Source: Brachynemurus nebulosus (lineage: Eukaryota > Arthropoda > Insecta > Neuroptera > Myrmeleontidae). From it: a DNA stretch of 64,000 bases. A model generated the notes under the pieces. That model was not told where the DNA came from and made no database searches. It saw only the letters and a list, made by a program, of their open reading frames with translations. The translations under genes and the position numbers were made by a program. Where the stretch lies: NCBI GenBank assembly GCA_035578155.1, contig JAPWDM010000005.1, positions 27,976,108-28,040,107 on the forward strand, in the 5' to 3' direction. This document shows positions 45,250 to 55,563 of the stretch, piece after piece (the stretch's first letter is position 1; every line of letters starts with the position of its first letter).

Positions 45250-46130
45250 ATTTATTTCTTTTTTACAAGGGCTAAAAGACGAAATTAAACAAATGATCGC
45301 ATTTTAAATTAATAAGGAACCTAATATTAGATTTGAAAGGGTTATAGATGCAGAGGTTAACTATTCAATCATTAAAAGACCAGTTAATCAAAAGGTTAAA
45401 TGTTTCAATTGTAATAGGGAAACTCACATTAGGATAAATTGCCCAAATTTTGTTAATAATCGTCGTAGAAATTTTAATCATCCTAATCGTCCAGTTGATT
45501 CTCGTCCCGAAAAATCCAATTTTAAACGTAATATGTAATTTCTCAAATAATAATGGTTACAACATTAATTACTGGAGGTCTCAAAACCAAAACAATAATT
45601 ATTCTAAATTAGGTAATAATAAGAGACAAAATAATTTTCAACAGCGACAGAAAAATTTTAATAATCAATTTAAACAAGCTAACGGACGTCAGAATACCCG
45701 TAGAATTTAGGCAAACCCGTAATACAAATTGTACCCAAACACGATATTCACAAAAACAAGGTGAATCTAGCAAACATACTAATTTTGAAACACGCAGTAC
45801 TTTTTTAGACTTAGGAACCAGTGTAAAGAAGAACATAAGCCCAACCACAGAGTAAAGCCCAACGATACATACCGATACAGAAAAATAGCCTTGAAACTAC
45901 CAGTAAATAATTCAATCAATATACGCGTGCATATAATTAATAATGTATTAACGGATAGACATAAACTTATGTATGTAATCAGAAAAAGTTTGATTGTTTG
46001 TTATTTTACTAAATTATTAAGCATTTATTTAATAAAACTAATACTTCTTATCAGTTTCAATTAACAGCAATATTTAATGCACAACAATTTAATAGAAATA
46101 TATGAAATATGAAATTTTAAAGTAAACTTA
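45250..46130 (+). pseudogene. Decayed LTR-retrotransposon gag, copy 1
   Basis: The fragment starts FLQGLKDEIKQMIAF, hits a stop, then continues to a CCHC zinc knuckle (CFNCNRETHIRINC, 45,401-45,442; C-x2-C-x4-H-x4-C complete), an Asn/Arg/Gln-rich nucleic-acid-binding tail and several frameshifts. Around 45,728-45,735 it holds the uninterrupted ATTGTACC site where copy 2 carries an insertion. A gypsy-like source is likely but unproven. Confidence 0.75.
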
Positions 46131-46216
46131 CTTATCGAACGTAATTACGTACTTACATACATATGTACTTTGAAAGACATGTTGTCTCATTTAGTCATTT
46201 TATTAATAAAAATTAA

Positions 46217-46338
46217 AGAAATTGGAATGAGATCTTACCATACGCACTATTAGCATACCGTACTTCAGTCTATACTTCAACCGGTGAAACCACCGGCAAA
46301 AACTGTGATGTTTGCACAACGTTAAGCTTAACTTTATG
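46217..46338 (+). pseudogene. Integrase C-terminal scrap of an LTR retrotransposon
   Basis: A short frame reads NWNEILPYALLAYRTSVYTS followed by TGETT. This is the W...LP.ALLAYR.S.H.STG segment near the end of the catalytic core in gypsy-type integrases. It lies between the two gag remnants, so it may belong to a collapsed tandem array of one element. Confidence 0.7.
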
Positions 46339-46596
46339 AAACTAGCGTTATTTTGTATTATTTATGATAAAAAAAATTAAGTATCCTTATTTATGTGCCC
46401 AATCTGGAATACCTCATGACAAAAATTTATATTTGGTTTAACAATTTTATCTGAATTTTAATTTGTTCTACTTACATTTTAATTTTCCTTATTCCTCCAC
46501 GTGTCATTATATATAGATAATTTCAATAAATATAATTAAAATGAGTTAGTAAAATGCTTACAAAAATTTTGTAGTATCATGTGGTTAATTATGTGG

Positions 46597-46723
<127 letters not shown>

Positions 46724-46734
46724 GGATCGCGTAA

Positions 46735-47201
46735 GGCTGGTCGTCCATTGGTTGCAGATAACTGCGATATTTGATTCAGACGATTACGCACGTTTGTCGT
46801 TCGTCCGAAATGATATGTCTACTGTCCGTCCACTAGGCCAATATTCGTCAGTATTTTTCTTTTTAATTTTCTTTTTCTCAAGCTATAGATGCTATAAAAA
46901 TACGTAAAAAACAATTTATGGCACGTAATATGCAAAGGTACACAGTTATAATTGTAATTTACCTTCAGTTTCATTTCAATTAAAATAAAAATCTCATGGA
47001 ACGTACTTCTTCGCGCGACAAAATCCAAACAGAATTGGATCTGTTCGCACGTCGTAATTATACGCACGGAAACGGACGAACGAGACGCTTTCAATGGACG
47101 AGGATGTATAGCTTCAGAGCTGTTTGGATCTTACGTCCGTTTTCATGCGCATTCGTCCGTATTAAATATCGCACGTTTCCGCATCCAAAGGACGATCAGC
47201 C
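46735..47201. mobile_element. PIF/Harbinger-like MITE, copy 1 (467 bp)
   Basis: GGCTGGTCGTCCATTGG at the left end is mirrored by CCAAAGGACGATCAGCC at the right, flanked by TAA on both sides (46,732-46,734 and 47,202-47,204). It is related to 61,617-62,030 over most of the length. G-rich ends and TWA duplications fit PIF/Harbinger. Non-coding. Confidence 0.75.
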
Positions 47202-47204
47202 TAA

Positions 47205-48180
47205 TACGTATGATATTAATTCAGTTAATCAAAGGGTTAAATATTTCAATTGTAATAGGGAAGGTCACATTAGGAGAAAATTCCATTTTGTTAACAATTA
47301 TCGTGAAAATTTTAATCGTCCTAACCATCCTATTGATTCTCGTCCCGATAAAAAAAAACAATTTTAAACGTAATAATTTCTCAAATTATAATGGTTACAA
47401 CATTAATTACTGAAGGTCTCAAAAGCAAAACAATAATTACCTCTTCTAAATTAGGTAATAACAGTAGACAAAATAATTTTCAACAAGTACAGAAAAATTT
47501 TAATAATCAATTTAAACAACGCAACGGACATCAGAATACCGAATTTAAGCAAACCCGTAATATAGATTGTACCCAGGGCCGTGGGTACAATTTGTATTAC
47601 GGGCATATATCTTGAATAAAGCATATATCTTAAGACACTTTCCCCCAAAAAATCAGTGATGGGCAAAAAAAGATTTTTACTTTTTCTCAGGCCCCTACTA
47701 ACTGCTACGGGCCCCTTCTTCCAGCTCGGGGCCCGGGACTACAACCCCGGCTATCCCATCCTCTCGTCGGGCCTAATTGTACCCAAACACGATATTCACA
47801 AAAACAAGGTGAACCTAGCAAGCATACTAATTTTGAAACACACGGTACTTTTTTAAACTTAGGAACCAATCTAAAGAAAAACATAAGCCCAACGATACAT
47901 ACATACCGATACAGAAAAATAGCCTTCAAATCACCAGTAAATGATTCAATCAATACGCGTGCATATAATATAATAAATAACGTATTAACGGATAGAAATA
48001 AGCGTAATCATAAGAAGTTTGATTATTATTTATTTAAGCATTCATTTAATAAAACTAATACTTCTTATCAGTTTCAATTACCAGCAGTATCTAATGCGCA
48101 ACAATTTAATAGAAATAATTTTAAAGTAAACGCACCTAAGTATCGATTCTGGAGCTGGAATTTCGATATTTCAGAGAAAT
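47205..48180 (+). pseudogene. Decayed LTR-retrotransposon gag, copy 2, with a GC-rich insertion
   Basis: Parallel to copy 1, but the zinc knuckle is broken: YFNCNREGHIRRKF (47,240-47,281) has Tyr and Phe in place of the first and last Cys. The same Asn/Gln-rich tail follows. It is interrupted at 47,574-47,775 by a foreign GC-rich segment and then resumes (CCCAAACACGATATTCAC) to a segment with YQFQLPAVSNAQQFNRN. Confidence 0.75.
47574..47775. mobile_element. GC-rich insertion with 8-bp duplication ATTGTACC
   Basis: ATTGTACC flanks both sides (47,566-47,573 and 47,776-47,783) and occurs once in gag copy 1. The ends CAGGGCCG and CGGGCCTA fit a hAT-type terminus. Its first part contains GGGTACAATTTGTATTACGG, the reverse complement of the gag sequence just upstream, so the left border forms a hairpin with its flank. 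Either a hAT-type MITE or an inverted duplication made at insertion. Confidence 0.6.
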
Positions 48181-49600
48181 AGCATTTAAAGCAATCAAAC
48201 CTAAAGTTAGAAAAATCAGAAGCTGTACTAGGGTTTTCGATCTCTGGCCAAAAAATCGATTTTGTGAATTGATTGGAATCGTTAAACCAAAAATCGATGC
48301 AGGAGAAAATCGGCTTACAAAAGATCGATCTGACGAAAATCGATTCAATTTTTGTACTTACAGAAAATAAAAGATAGGTATATAAAAGTTTTAATAGTTT
48401 CTCATTGGGTCATCACAAATCAGTTTCAAAAAGAATTTTAATTTCCTTTGAAGATGCACTGCTGAATTTAATATGAATAAAACGGTTTCCAGTTTGCGCT
48501 AAAAGCATCACCTGAATCCAAAATTTGACTCAATTTTCTACAAATGAATCATAAAAGTGGTAAAATTATTTGACAGCATAAATAGTTAAAATATATTTTA
48601 CAATAATTTTGAAAAAATATCATATTTTTACTAAAAATATTCTAATTTAAATTCGAAAAAATCGATCTCCGATCCCGTAAATTTTTCACGATCTCTGTAT
48701 CTATTTGATCTCCAAAGAATCGATTCGAAAAATCGAAGATCGGCTCTCCAAAAATTGATTTTCGATAAATTCGAATCGAGATCGGAAATCCTAAGCTGTA
48801 CTACGAAGTGTATCCGGAGATTTAAATAATGTTTTAGGTTCCACTAAATTGAATTTTTATATTGATAATCAAAATTGTCCTTTCGAATGAATTATAATTC
48901 GAATAGACGTCGAATAGACGTCATTATAATAACTTTACATTATCTTTAGCCTTATCCAATAATGTAGGTTACTACTAGTAAGATAATCCACTAAAATTCT
49001 CCTAATTGCATTTTATTTTGATCAGTTTTCAAGTTTAAACTCATACAATAATTATAAAGTCATATATTTGTTTAAAAAAAAGTAAATTTATTTTTAATCA
49101 AAATTATACATTAATCAAATATTTCGTAAATGAATACCACTATCACTGATTCAAATTTCTGACAAGTGTGCTCCTATTTTTCTGCAACAAATAAAATGTA
49201 TTCTAATTTTCTAATTAATTTACTGTGATAATAAAATAAGCAATTATTTTCAAATAAAAATAAACTAATAAATGTTAATTATACATACTTCCAATAATAA
49301 TTAAGTAAAATTATTAAATTTAATATTAAACTCAAAAAAATAGACGAATTTCTCATAAATAATTCGAAAAAAAATGAAATTTCCTGATAGAATTTTTTTT
49401 TTTTGTAATTGTTACTATAGAAATGTTACAAATTATAAACTTCTAAAATAGTAGAATAAGTTCTATGAACAATAAATTCGACAGATATCGGCCAGTAGCA
49501 CCGTTACAGTCGTTACAGTTATCATTTTTTTAAATATGTTGGGCTGTGCTACTGCACTGCCCTCTGAACTCAGCGCCAAAATAACCACTTGCTAACAAAA
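48181..49600. other. Gene-free stretch with ATCGATT-rich repeat
   Basis: 48,240-48,350 and 48,655-48,800 are dense in AAAATCGAT / GATCG words on both strands and may border another decayed element. The rest is AT-rich without genes. Confidence 0.45.
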
Positions 49601-49619
49601 AATCCTATAATTTAAGTTA

Positions 49620-50366
49620 GTGCTCTTTGAGCAGTACTTTCTCATTCTAAAAGATACAAAATATGTAAATAACACCAATTATTTTAAGCTTGCGGAAAAT
49701 TTTGACAATTTACAAGCGGATTTCGGCATCATAGTAGCAGATAAAACTAATTATATCAATAAAATCGAAAACATTTTAAATTCAGATAATTTTACTTTAT
49801 TAAATCACAATCCTACAGAAAGAGTGAAAACTAAAATTAAAAATTTTATTCGTTTATTTGATTTAAACCTCTGTGATTTAAACAAATCCGTGAAAATCCC
49901 GATGAATCCGCTTATACCTAAGATCGATAAGGATGGTGGAAAGTTTAGATATGTTGTTTCTCAAGTTGATTCCGTGTTCAGAGGTTTATCCCATTTATTC
50001 TTCGAAAAAATCTGTAAACTTAAACATTAACTTTGAACATTCTTTAAACAATACTCATGATTTAATCTTACAAATATCGAAATTTAAAGTTCCCAACAAT
50101 TGCCTGTTGCTGTCGTTTAACTTAGTAGATTTATTTACACAAATCCCAACCGACGAACTAAAAGTGCTCCTACAGGAATTTTTAACTGTCAATTTGTATA
50201 ATGCCTCAGATTCACCTAATCTAGAAGCGATGTGTCAATGCGCTAATTTGCTACTTGACCATAATTATTTTTCATTTAACAATAAAATCTACTCACAGTC
50301 TATTGGTTTGACCGAATCATCGATGTTCACGGTCGAATTTATCCTAGGTGTCCCCCGGGGTCCTGT
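49620..50366 (+). pseudogene. Penelope-like element reverse transcriptase remnant
   Basis: The first frame (to about 50,000) carries a DKTNYINKIENIL segment and an IPKIDKDG block, equivalent to the usual PKIHKDG region. After a frameshift near 49,990 the second frame carries LSFNLVDLFTQIP at the place of the SFDVVSLFTNIP catalytic motif, then a LLDHNYFSFNNKIYSQ..G segment, and breaks off before the YxDD box. The catalytic Asp of SFD is Asn here, there is a frameshift, and both ends are missing, so it is dead. GIY-YIG endonuclease is not present. Confidence 0.8.
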
Positions 50367-51700
50367 GAAAAATGCCGCCCTTGACAAAAATTTAAAAAAA
50401 AATTCTTATGTACTTTCCCACTTTTTTACCTTTTTCTATCAAAAATTAACTGATTTCTTATTTTCCTATTAGAAAATAAGTGATCAAAAAAAAAATTATC
50501 AGGTGTGTTCCAAATTTTTCTGCCCTTAAAAGTTTGCCGCCCGGAGCCAGTGCCATTGTAACATAAGATATTGAAATAATAATTAGCAAATTCTTTTTAC
50601 AAACTATTTTATTTTTCAAAAAAAATACGGTAAATACATGCACAAACAGTTAAACATTGATTTATTTTAGTAAATTATATAAGCAGACTGGGATCAGACT
50701 TTACTATCAAGATCATAGAATAACGAAAAAAACCTAGAAAAATTGTTATAACTTAACTAGGTAATCAAGTTTTCGAAAAAAAAAACCGTCAAAAAACGTT
50801 TTATAGTTGTATTTGACGGTCACAATTATGATTGACCCTGTGACCGTCACTTACCCAACAGACTAGTTAAAAAAAAATTTGTGATGTCAATAACCGTTAT
50901 AAAACGGTATTTGTGACAGTCACGTCACATGAAATGGAAATACCGGCAATTGCTCATCTCTAGTCCTAACAGGGCTAACTAGTCGTAACTAGGTCTTCAG
51001 GGGCCCTGGGGCAGAAAGTACTTTCGGGGACCCTACGCCACCCAAGCCAAAACAAAAAATTCCGCCCCTTGGCAAAAAAACCGGCGACCTTTTTTTTTGC
51101 TTGTCAATCGTCTAGCGCCCTAATTTAACAGTAATACCACCCTTAAAATTACGTTCTCTGGCAAAAAAAAAAAACTTTTTTTTCCTTAGCTCGTTTGCTT
51201 CCCTAATTTTACAGAAATACCTGAATTGAAATTTATAAATCTCTGCCACCTGTTATTCAATAACTGAATTATGATATTTCAGAAATCTCGTGGATATCTT
51301 TCTCTCTTTAGAGTGACCAGAGAGTCATCTATTTTTGTTTTTGAAAATTACTATAGATTTTAAAAAATTGAAAATTATTTTTTTAGAAAATTTTGGAATT
51401 AGAATAAAATTACAAATGAAATTGTTTGTTTTAATTATACAAAAAATTTATTTAATAATCCATCTTAATTTTAATGTCTTAAATATTCAGTTTTAATTTT
51501 TACAATATTTTATTCACAGTAGCACATATAAATTATATTTAAATTATCTATGCTGTAGCAAGTACTTTACCCTACTTACCCCTTCTATCTGTCAAAGTGT
51601 CAAGATTTGTCATTCAGCTTGTCATGTACCTAAATCATATCTAAATACTTATGGTTTGATCGTCAATGTCCAATTAGAATCACCAGAATTAAAAAGTTGC
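50367..51700. other. Repeat-rich stretch upstream of TTC1
   Basis: Contains GC-rich patches (GGGGCCCTGGGGC near 51,000; TTGCCGCCCGGAGCC near 50,535) that look like transposon remains, and otherwise AT-rich DNA. No gene is seen. Confidence 0.5.
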
Positions 51701-51835
51701 AAGTGATTTTGTGAAATTTCTGAATTTAAAAATAAAAACAGCTTATAATTTTCATTTAACTATAAACTAAAAAATAAAAACGTTTTCGTTAAAATATCAG
51801 TTTCGTTAATCGTATGATTTTATTACCTGTAAATA

Positions 51836-52848
51836 ATGTCGCAAAAATTAAGTGATAGCAAATCAGAAGTTCAAAGTAATGAAGAAATAATTGAAGAATT
51901 AACAAAAGATTTAGAATCGCAATGTATTAAAATCGATGAAAATGATGCGAGTAATCTAAAAGATACAAAATCAGAACATTCAGACGATAGTTTTGAAAGT
52001 ACCAATGAAAATTTTGACAATGATAACGCCAGTGAGGAAAATCTAGAGGACGATAACGCCAAAAAGAATGTAGAAATTGAAGATGATTACGTAGACGTAG
52101 AGGCATTAAAAGATTTAGAAGTTACTCTCACACCTGAAGAAAAGAATCACCGTAAAAATAAATCAGTAGAATTAAAAAATGAAGGAAACGTAGCATTTAA
52201 AGAAGGGAAATATTTAGAATCGTTATATTTATACACCGAAGGTTTAAATTTATGTCCGTTAAGTTTCCCCACAGAACGATCTATGCTATATTCGAATCGT
52301 GCTGCGTCCAAAGCGAAACTTGGTCGAAATGAATCGGCCATAGAAGACTGTACCGAAGCAATACAATTAAATCCAAATTATATCCGAGCCTTATTACGAA
52401 GAGCACAACTCTATGAACAAACCGAAAAATTGGATGAAGCACTTGAAGATTATAAAAAAATATTAGAGTTAGATCCATCAGTTCCTGAAGCTAGACGTGC
52501 AATTACAACTCTTCCCGCTCAGATAGAAGCCCGCAATGAGAAAATGAAGGAAGAAATGATTGGTAAGTTATCTGGAAATACACCCGATTTTTGTTTAACA
52601 CGGTTGATTAGTTTTATGTTATTCAAAATATGAATTCATATAACTGTGACCGTTACGTTTCGTATTGAATTACAGATTTAACCCTTCAAAGTGCGTTGGG
52701 AAATATGTCTATTTTTTTTGTTTCAGGTAAATTAAAGGATCTCGGAAACTTGTTTTTGAAACCATTTGGATTATCAACGGACAATTTTCAATTACAGAAG
52801 GATCCAAAAACTGGCGGATATTCAGTTAATTTCAAACAAAAACAATGA
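51836..52848 (+). CDS. TTC1: Tetratricopeptide repeat protein 1
   Basis: Two exons, 51,836-52,562 and 52,727-52,848, joined across a 164-bp intron with GTAAGT donor and TTTCAG acceptor. The joined frame encodes 282 aa. Residues 1-95 are acidic and disordered. Three TPR units follow at about 111-142, 149-182 and 183-216 (typical NxA..KLG and [17 protein letters not shown] patterns), then a basic linker. Exon 2 supplies [20 protein letters not shown] and the end [13 protein letters not shown], the conserved TTC1 tail. TTC1 family proteins are cytosolic adaptors reported to bind Hsp70/Hsp90 and Ras/G-alpha partners through the TPRs. Length and architecture match the family. AATAAA signals occur at 52,946 and 52,975. 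Without splicing, exon 1 would read 23 odd residues into the intron, so the spliced form is preferred. Confidence 0.95.
52563..52726 (+). other. TTC1: TTC1 intron
   Basis: G|GTAAGT donor and TTTGTTTCAG|G acceptor. The split codon (GGT, Gly) is restored exactly, giving the conserved MIGKLKDLG junction. Confidence 0.95.
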
Positions 52849-53036
52849 CTGCTTACTAGTAGTCAAATTATTACTTCTCTGCACCGTACAACGCTTATAG
52901 TTTAGATTTTATTTGGCAAATTTTTTTATGTATTAGGTTTTTATTAATAAAAAAAAATGTTCATAATTTAAACAAATAAATTTTCTAGCCCTTTTCATTT
53001 TTTTGAAATGTTTTTTCTACTTCCTTAATTATTCTA

Positions 53037-53620
53037 CACACATCGGCATAATTAGCGGAACATAAGAAAAATATGAAAACCTATTTATTAAACAAAGTTG
53101 GCGGTTTTTTTCATTTTTACTTAAAATAATATTGAAGTAACAAGTCAATTGACTGCATAGAATTGCTTTTATTTATTGTTGATCCAATTCTTTTTAAGAG
53201 GTCTGTCACTTTCGAATTCAAATACCGTTTCTTTTCAATGTGGTCGAGCTTCAAACTGCCGTAATTGAAGAATGGCAAAGACTGTCCCAAGAAACTATAG
53301 ATAACATCATTCTGAGTATAGAAAAACAAATGGAAGCTTTGATAAGAGCATAAGAGGAACCAGGCGGTATTAAAACGCTGTGTTTCATTTTCTGTTTGTT
53401 AAATAATCTTTAACTTAAATTATTCTTAGACGACATAAGATTCCAAAAATTTGCCATATTACATGGTTACTTGTTTTGCTACCGAAAATAAAGGTATATC
53501 GACTTGTGAACATGTAATTTTAAGTGAATAATTAAATAAGATTAATATTTTCTTGAAATTAAATGGTTTGTTTGATTTTTACAGATATTTTATATGTTCC
53601 GCTAATTCTGCCGGTGTGTG
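53037..53620. mobile_element. Internally deleted Tc1-like transposon, 584 bp
   Basis: CACACATCGGCATAATTAGC at the left end matches the reverse complement of GCTAATTCTGCCGGTGTGTG at the right, each next to TA (53,035-53,036 and 53,621-53,622). It sits just behind the TTC1 polyadenylation signals. Confidence 0.8.
53248..53355 (+). pseudogene. Tc1-type transposase C-terminal remnant
   Basis: Inside the deleted element the plus strand reads LQTAVIEEWQRLSQETIDNI then ...SIEKQMEALIRA and a stop. This matches the W..I.QE.I..LI.SM.RR...VI.A.GG end of Tc1 transposases. All catalytic residues are gone. Confidence 0.75.
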
Positions 53621-54286
53621 TATTTTTGATTTTTGCTCAACTTTTCATTTTTGTTAACAAAATGACGAAACTCCTTTTAAAGAGATTACTGATTCTTATT
53701 CTCTGGTCATCCTACATGATTCATGCTAAAAGAATGACATCGAAAACCTACCTTTCGCTTCCAATTTCGTTTTACCATTTTATTCGTGATTTTTAAAGCA
53801 CTGAAAAATTTTAACTTGAATTCAAACTTAACAAATCAATATCAAATAAAATTTCAGGCAACCTGCAATAATCGAACACCAAAAAATTATAGAAATCAAT
53901 GCTGGCGTTCGGGACGAAAATTTTGTTAGCCTAACGTTAACTAACGGAGCTTTTACCGTTACAAACCAGAGGGCACGCATTCAAAAATCAACATACATTA
54001 TATATATCACAGAGCACTGAATCAAACATATTAACATATGTTTCCTAGAGATAACACAGGCATTAAATTTTGAAGCATGACTCCATTTTAGTAAGCCCAA
54101 ATTGTAACCACGGAGACTTGTTTATAAATATTAGATAAACCAATTAAACCATTAAATTAATGGTTTGACCGCCATTAAATTAATCCCATCAGACAATTTT
54201 TTTGCTCACATCAGTCAATTTTTTTGCTTCAATTTCCTAATGTATTTGTAATACACAGCATTCTCTCTAGTCGATTCTCTCCTCAA

Positions 54287-54407
<121 letters not shown>

Positions 54408-54597
54408 CAACAATTTCTAACATGAGGACTGATTACTTTTATTCTATAATTTTTAAATGTGGCTGTACTTCAGAAATTAAGTATTTATACCGTGAAAAAC
54501 CATGAAAAAATATTTAACGTGCATTAATTTTTTGAATCAGAGCCCTCTGATTTGTAACGGTTTTGTTAGGCTAACAAAATTTTCGTCTCGAACGCCA

Positions 54598-54767
54598 GCA
54601 ATGTCATCGGAATATGCCCGATATGTTCCGACCAATTTATGGTCATCCTCAGGGGGCGAGAATAGCAATCAGAATTTCTTTGAATTTTCTGGTTGCTATT
54701 CCCGCCCTTGAGGATGACCATAAATTGGTCGAAACATGTCAGGCATATTCCGATGACATTGATTTTG
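54598..54767. repeat. Hairpin with two opposed hammerhead-like motifs
   Basis: ATGTCATCGGAATATGCC at the left pairs with its complement ending CCGATGACAT at the right, with arms of about 75 bp. Each arm holds CCTGAGGATGACC-like / GGTCGAAACATGTC segments. In the right arm CTTGAGGATGACC (54,707-54,719), loop ATAAATT and GGTCGAAACATGTC (54,727-54,740) follow the order of Penelope-type hammerhead motifs. Confidence 0.55.
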
Positions 54768-54849
54768 ATGTTTCTATATTGATTTCTATAATTTTTTTGG
54801 TGTTCGATTATTGCAGGTTGCCTGAAATTTTATTTGATACTATTATTTG

Positions 54850-55555
54850 CCTGCAGTTGGATTTTATAATATACTAGCAAATCAAGCCTTGGAGAAGTGT
54901 TTTGAATTAGGATGATTAGTGGAATTAGAGTAATTTGGGTGTGGAATTTCTCATATTTGCTATAAAAATAACGAAAATCTTTCTAAAAATTTCCTATCGC
55001 TCTGTGGTCCCCTGTAAATACGCCGCTACACGTCTGCAAAAATTTTAAGAAAAACTTTTAATATTGATTTATTAATTATTTTTATTAAAATTACTTTTTT
55101 AACAAGTTCGATTTCTATATAGTATATCCTTATGGCGATAACTAAATAACAATATTTAAAAAAAGGGTGAAAGCAGAGTAATTTTTCTATTAATTGACTA
55201 TTTCTAACAAAATGGCGTTTTTGACTTGTGTGAAATTATTACTCTACTTTCATGTTACCGTTTAGTGCCTAAAGAAACCGAGCCTGAACTATAAACGGCA
55301 GCACTGATAAGGCGCCACAACGATAGTGGCGCCTTGATTTGACAAAAATGAAAAATATTGCATTAAACTGACACCAGGAAGCAATAATGTTGTCAAGCTC
55401 GATCCCTAAACCTTTAAATTTATTTTCAATTTTTTGCAATTTTATTTTATTTTATTAGCAACATGCAAAATACAACAAAACAATGTATGTACCCAAAAAA
55501 AAATATGAATCAGTCAAAAATACAAATGCATTGGAACAAAAAAAAATAAATAAAT
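54850..55555. other. Intergenic stretch between TTC1 and ST13
   Basis: No gene. A perfect 10-bp hairpin AAGGCGCCAC/GTGGCGCCTT with a 7-nt loop lies at 55,309-55,335. TTTATT words near 55,440-55,455 give AATAAA on the minus strand for ST13. Confidence 0.55.
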
Positions 55556-55563
55556 ACATTTTA

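Noticed and set aside
54502..54877. Open frames of 69 and 87 codons around the hairpin.
   Set aside because: They read through an inverted repeat and its nested hairpin; no independent coding evidence.
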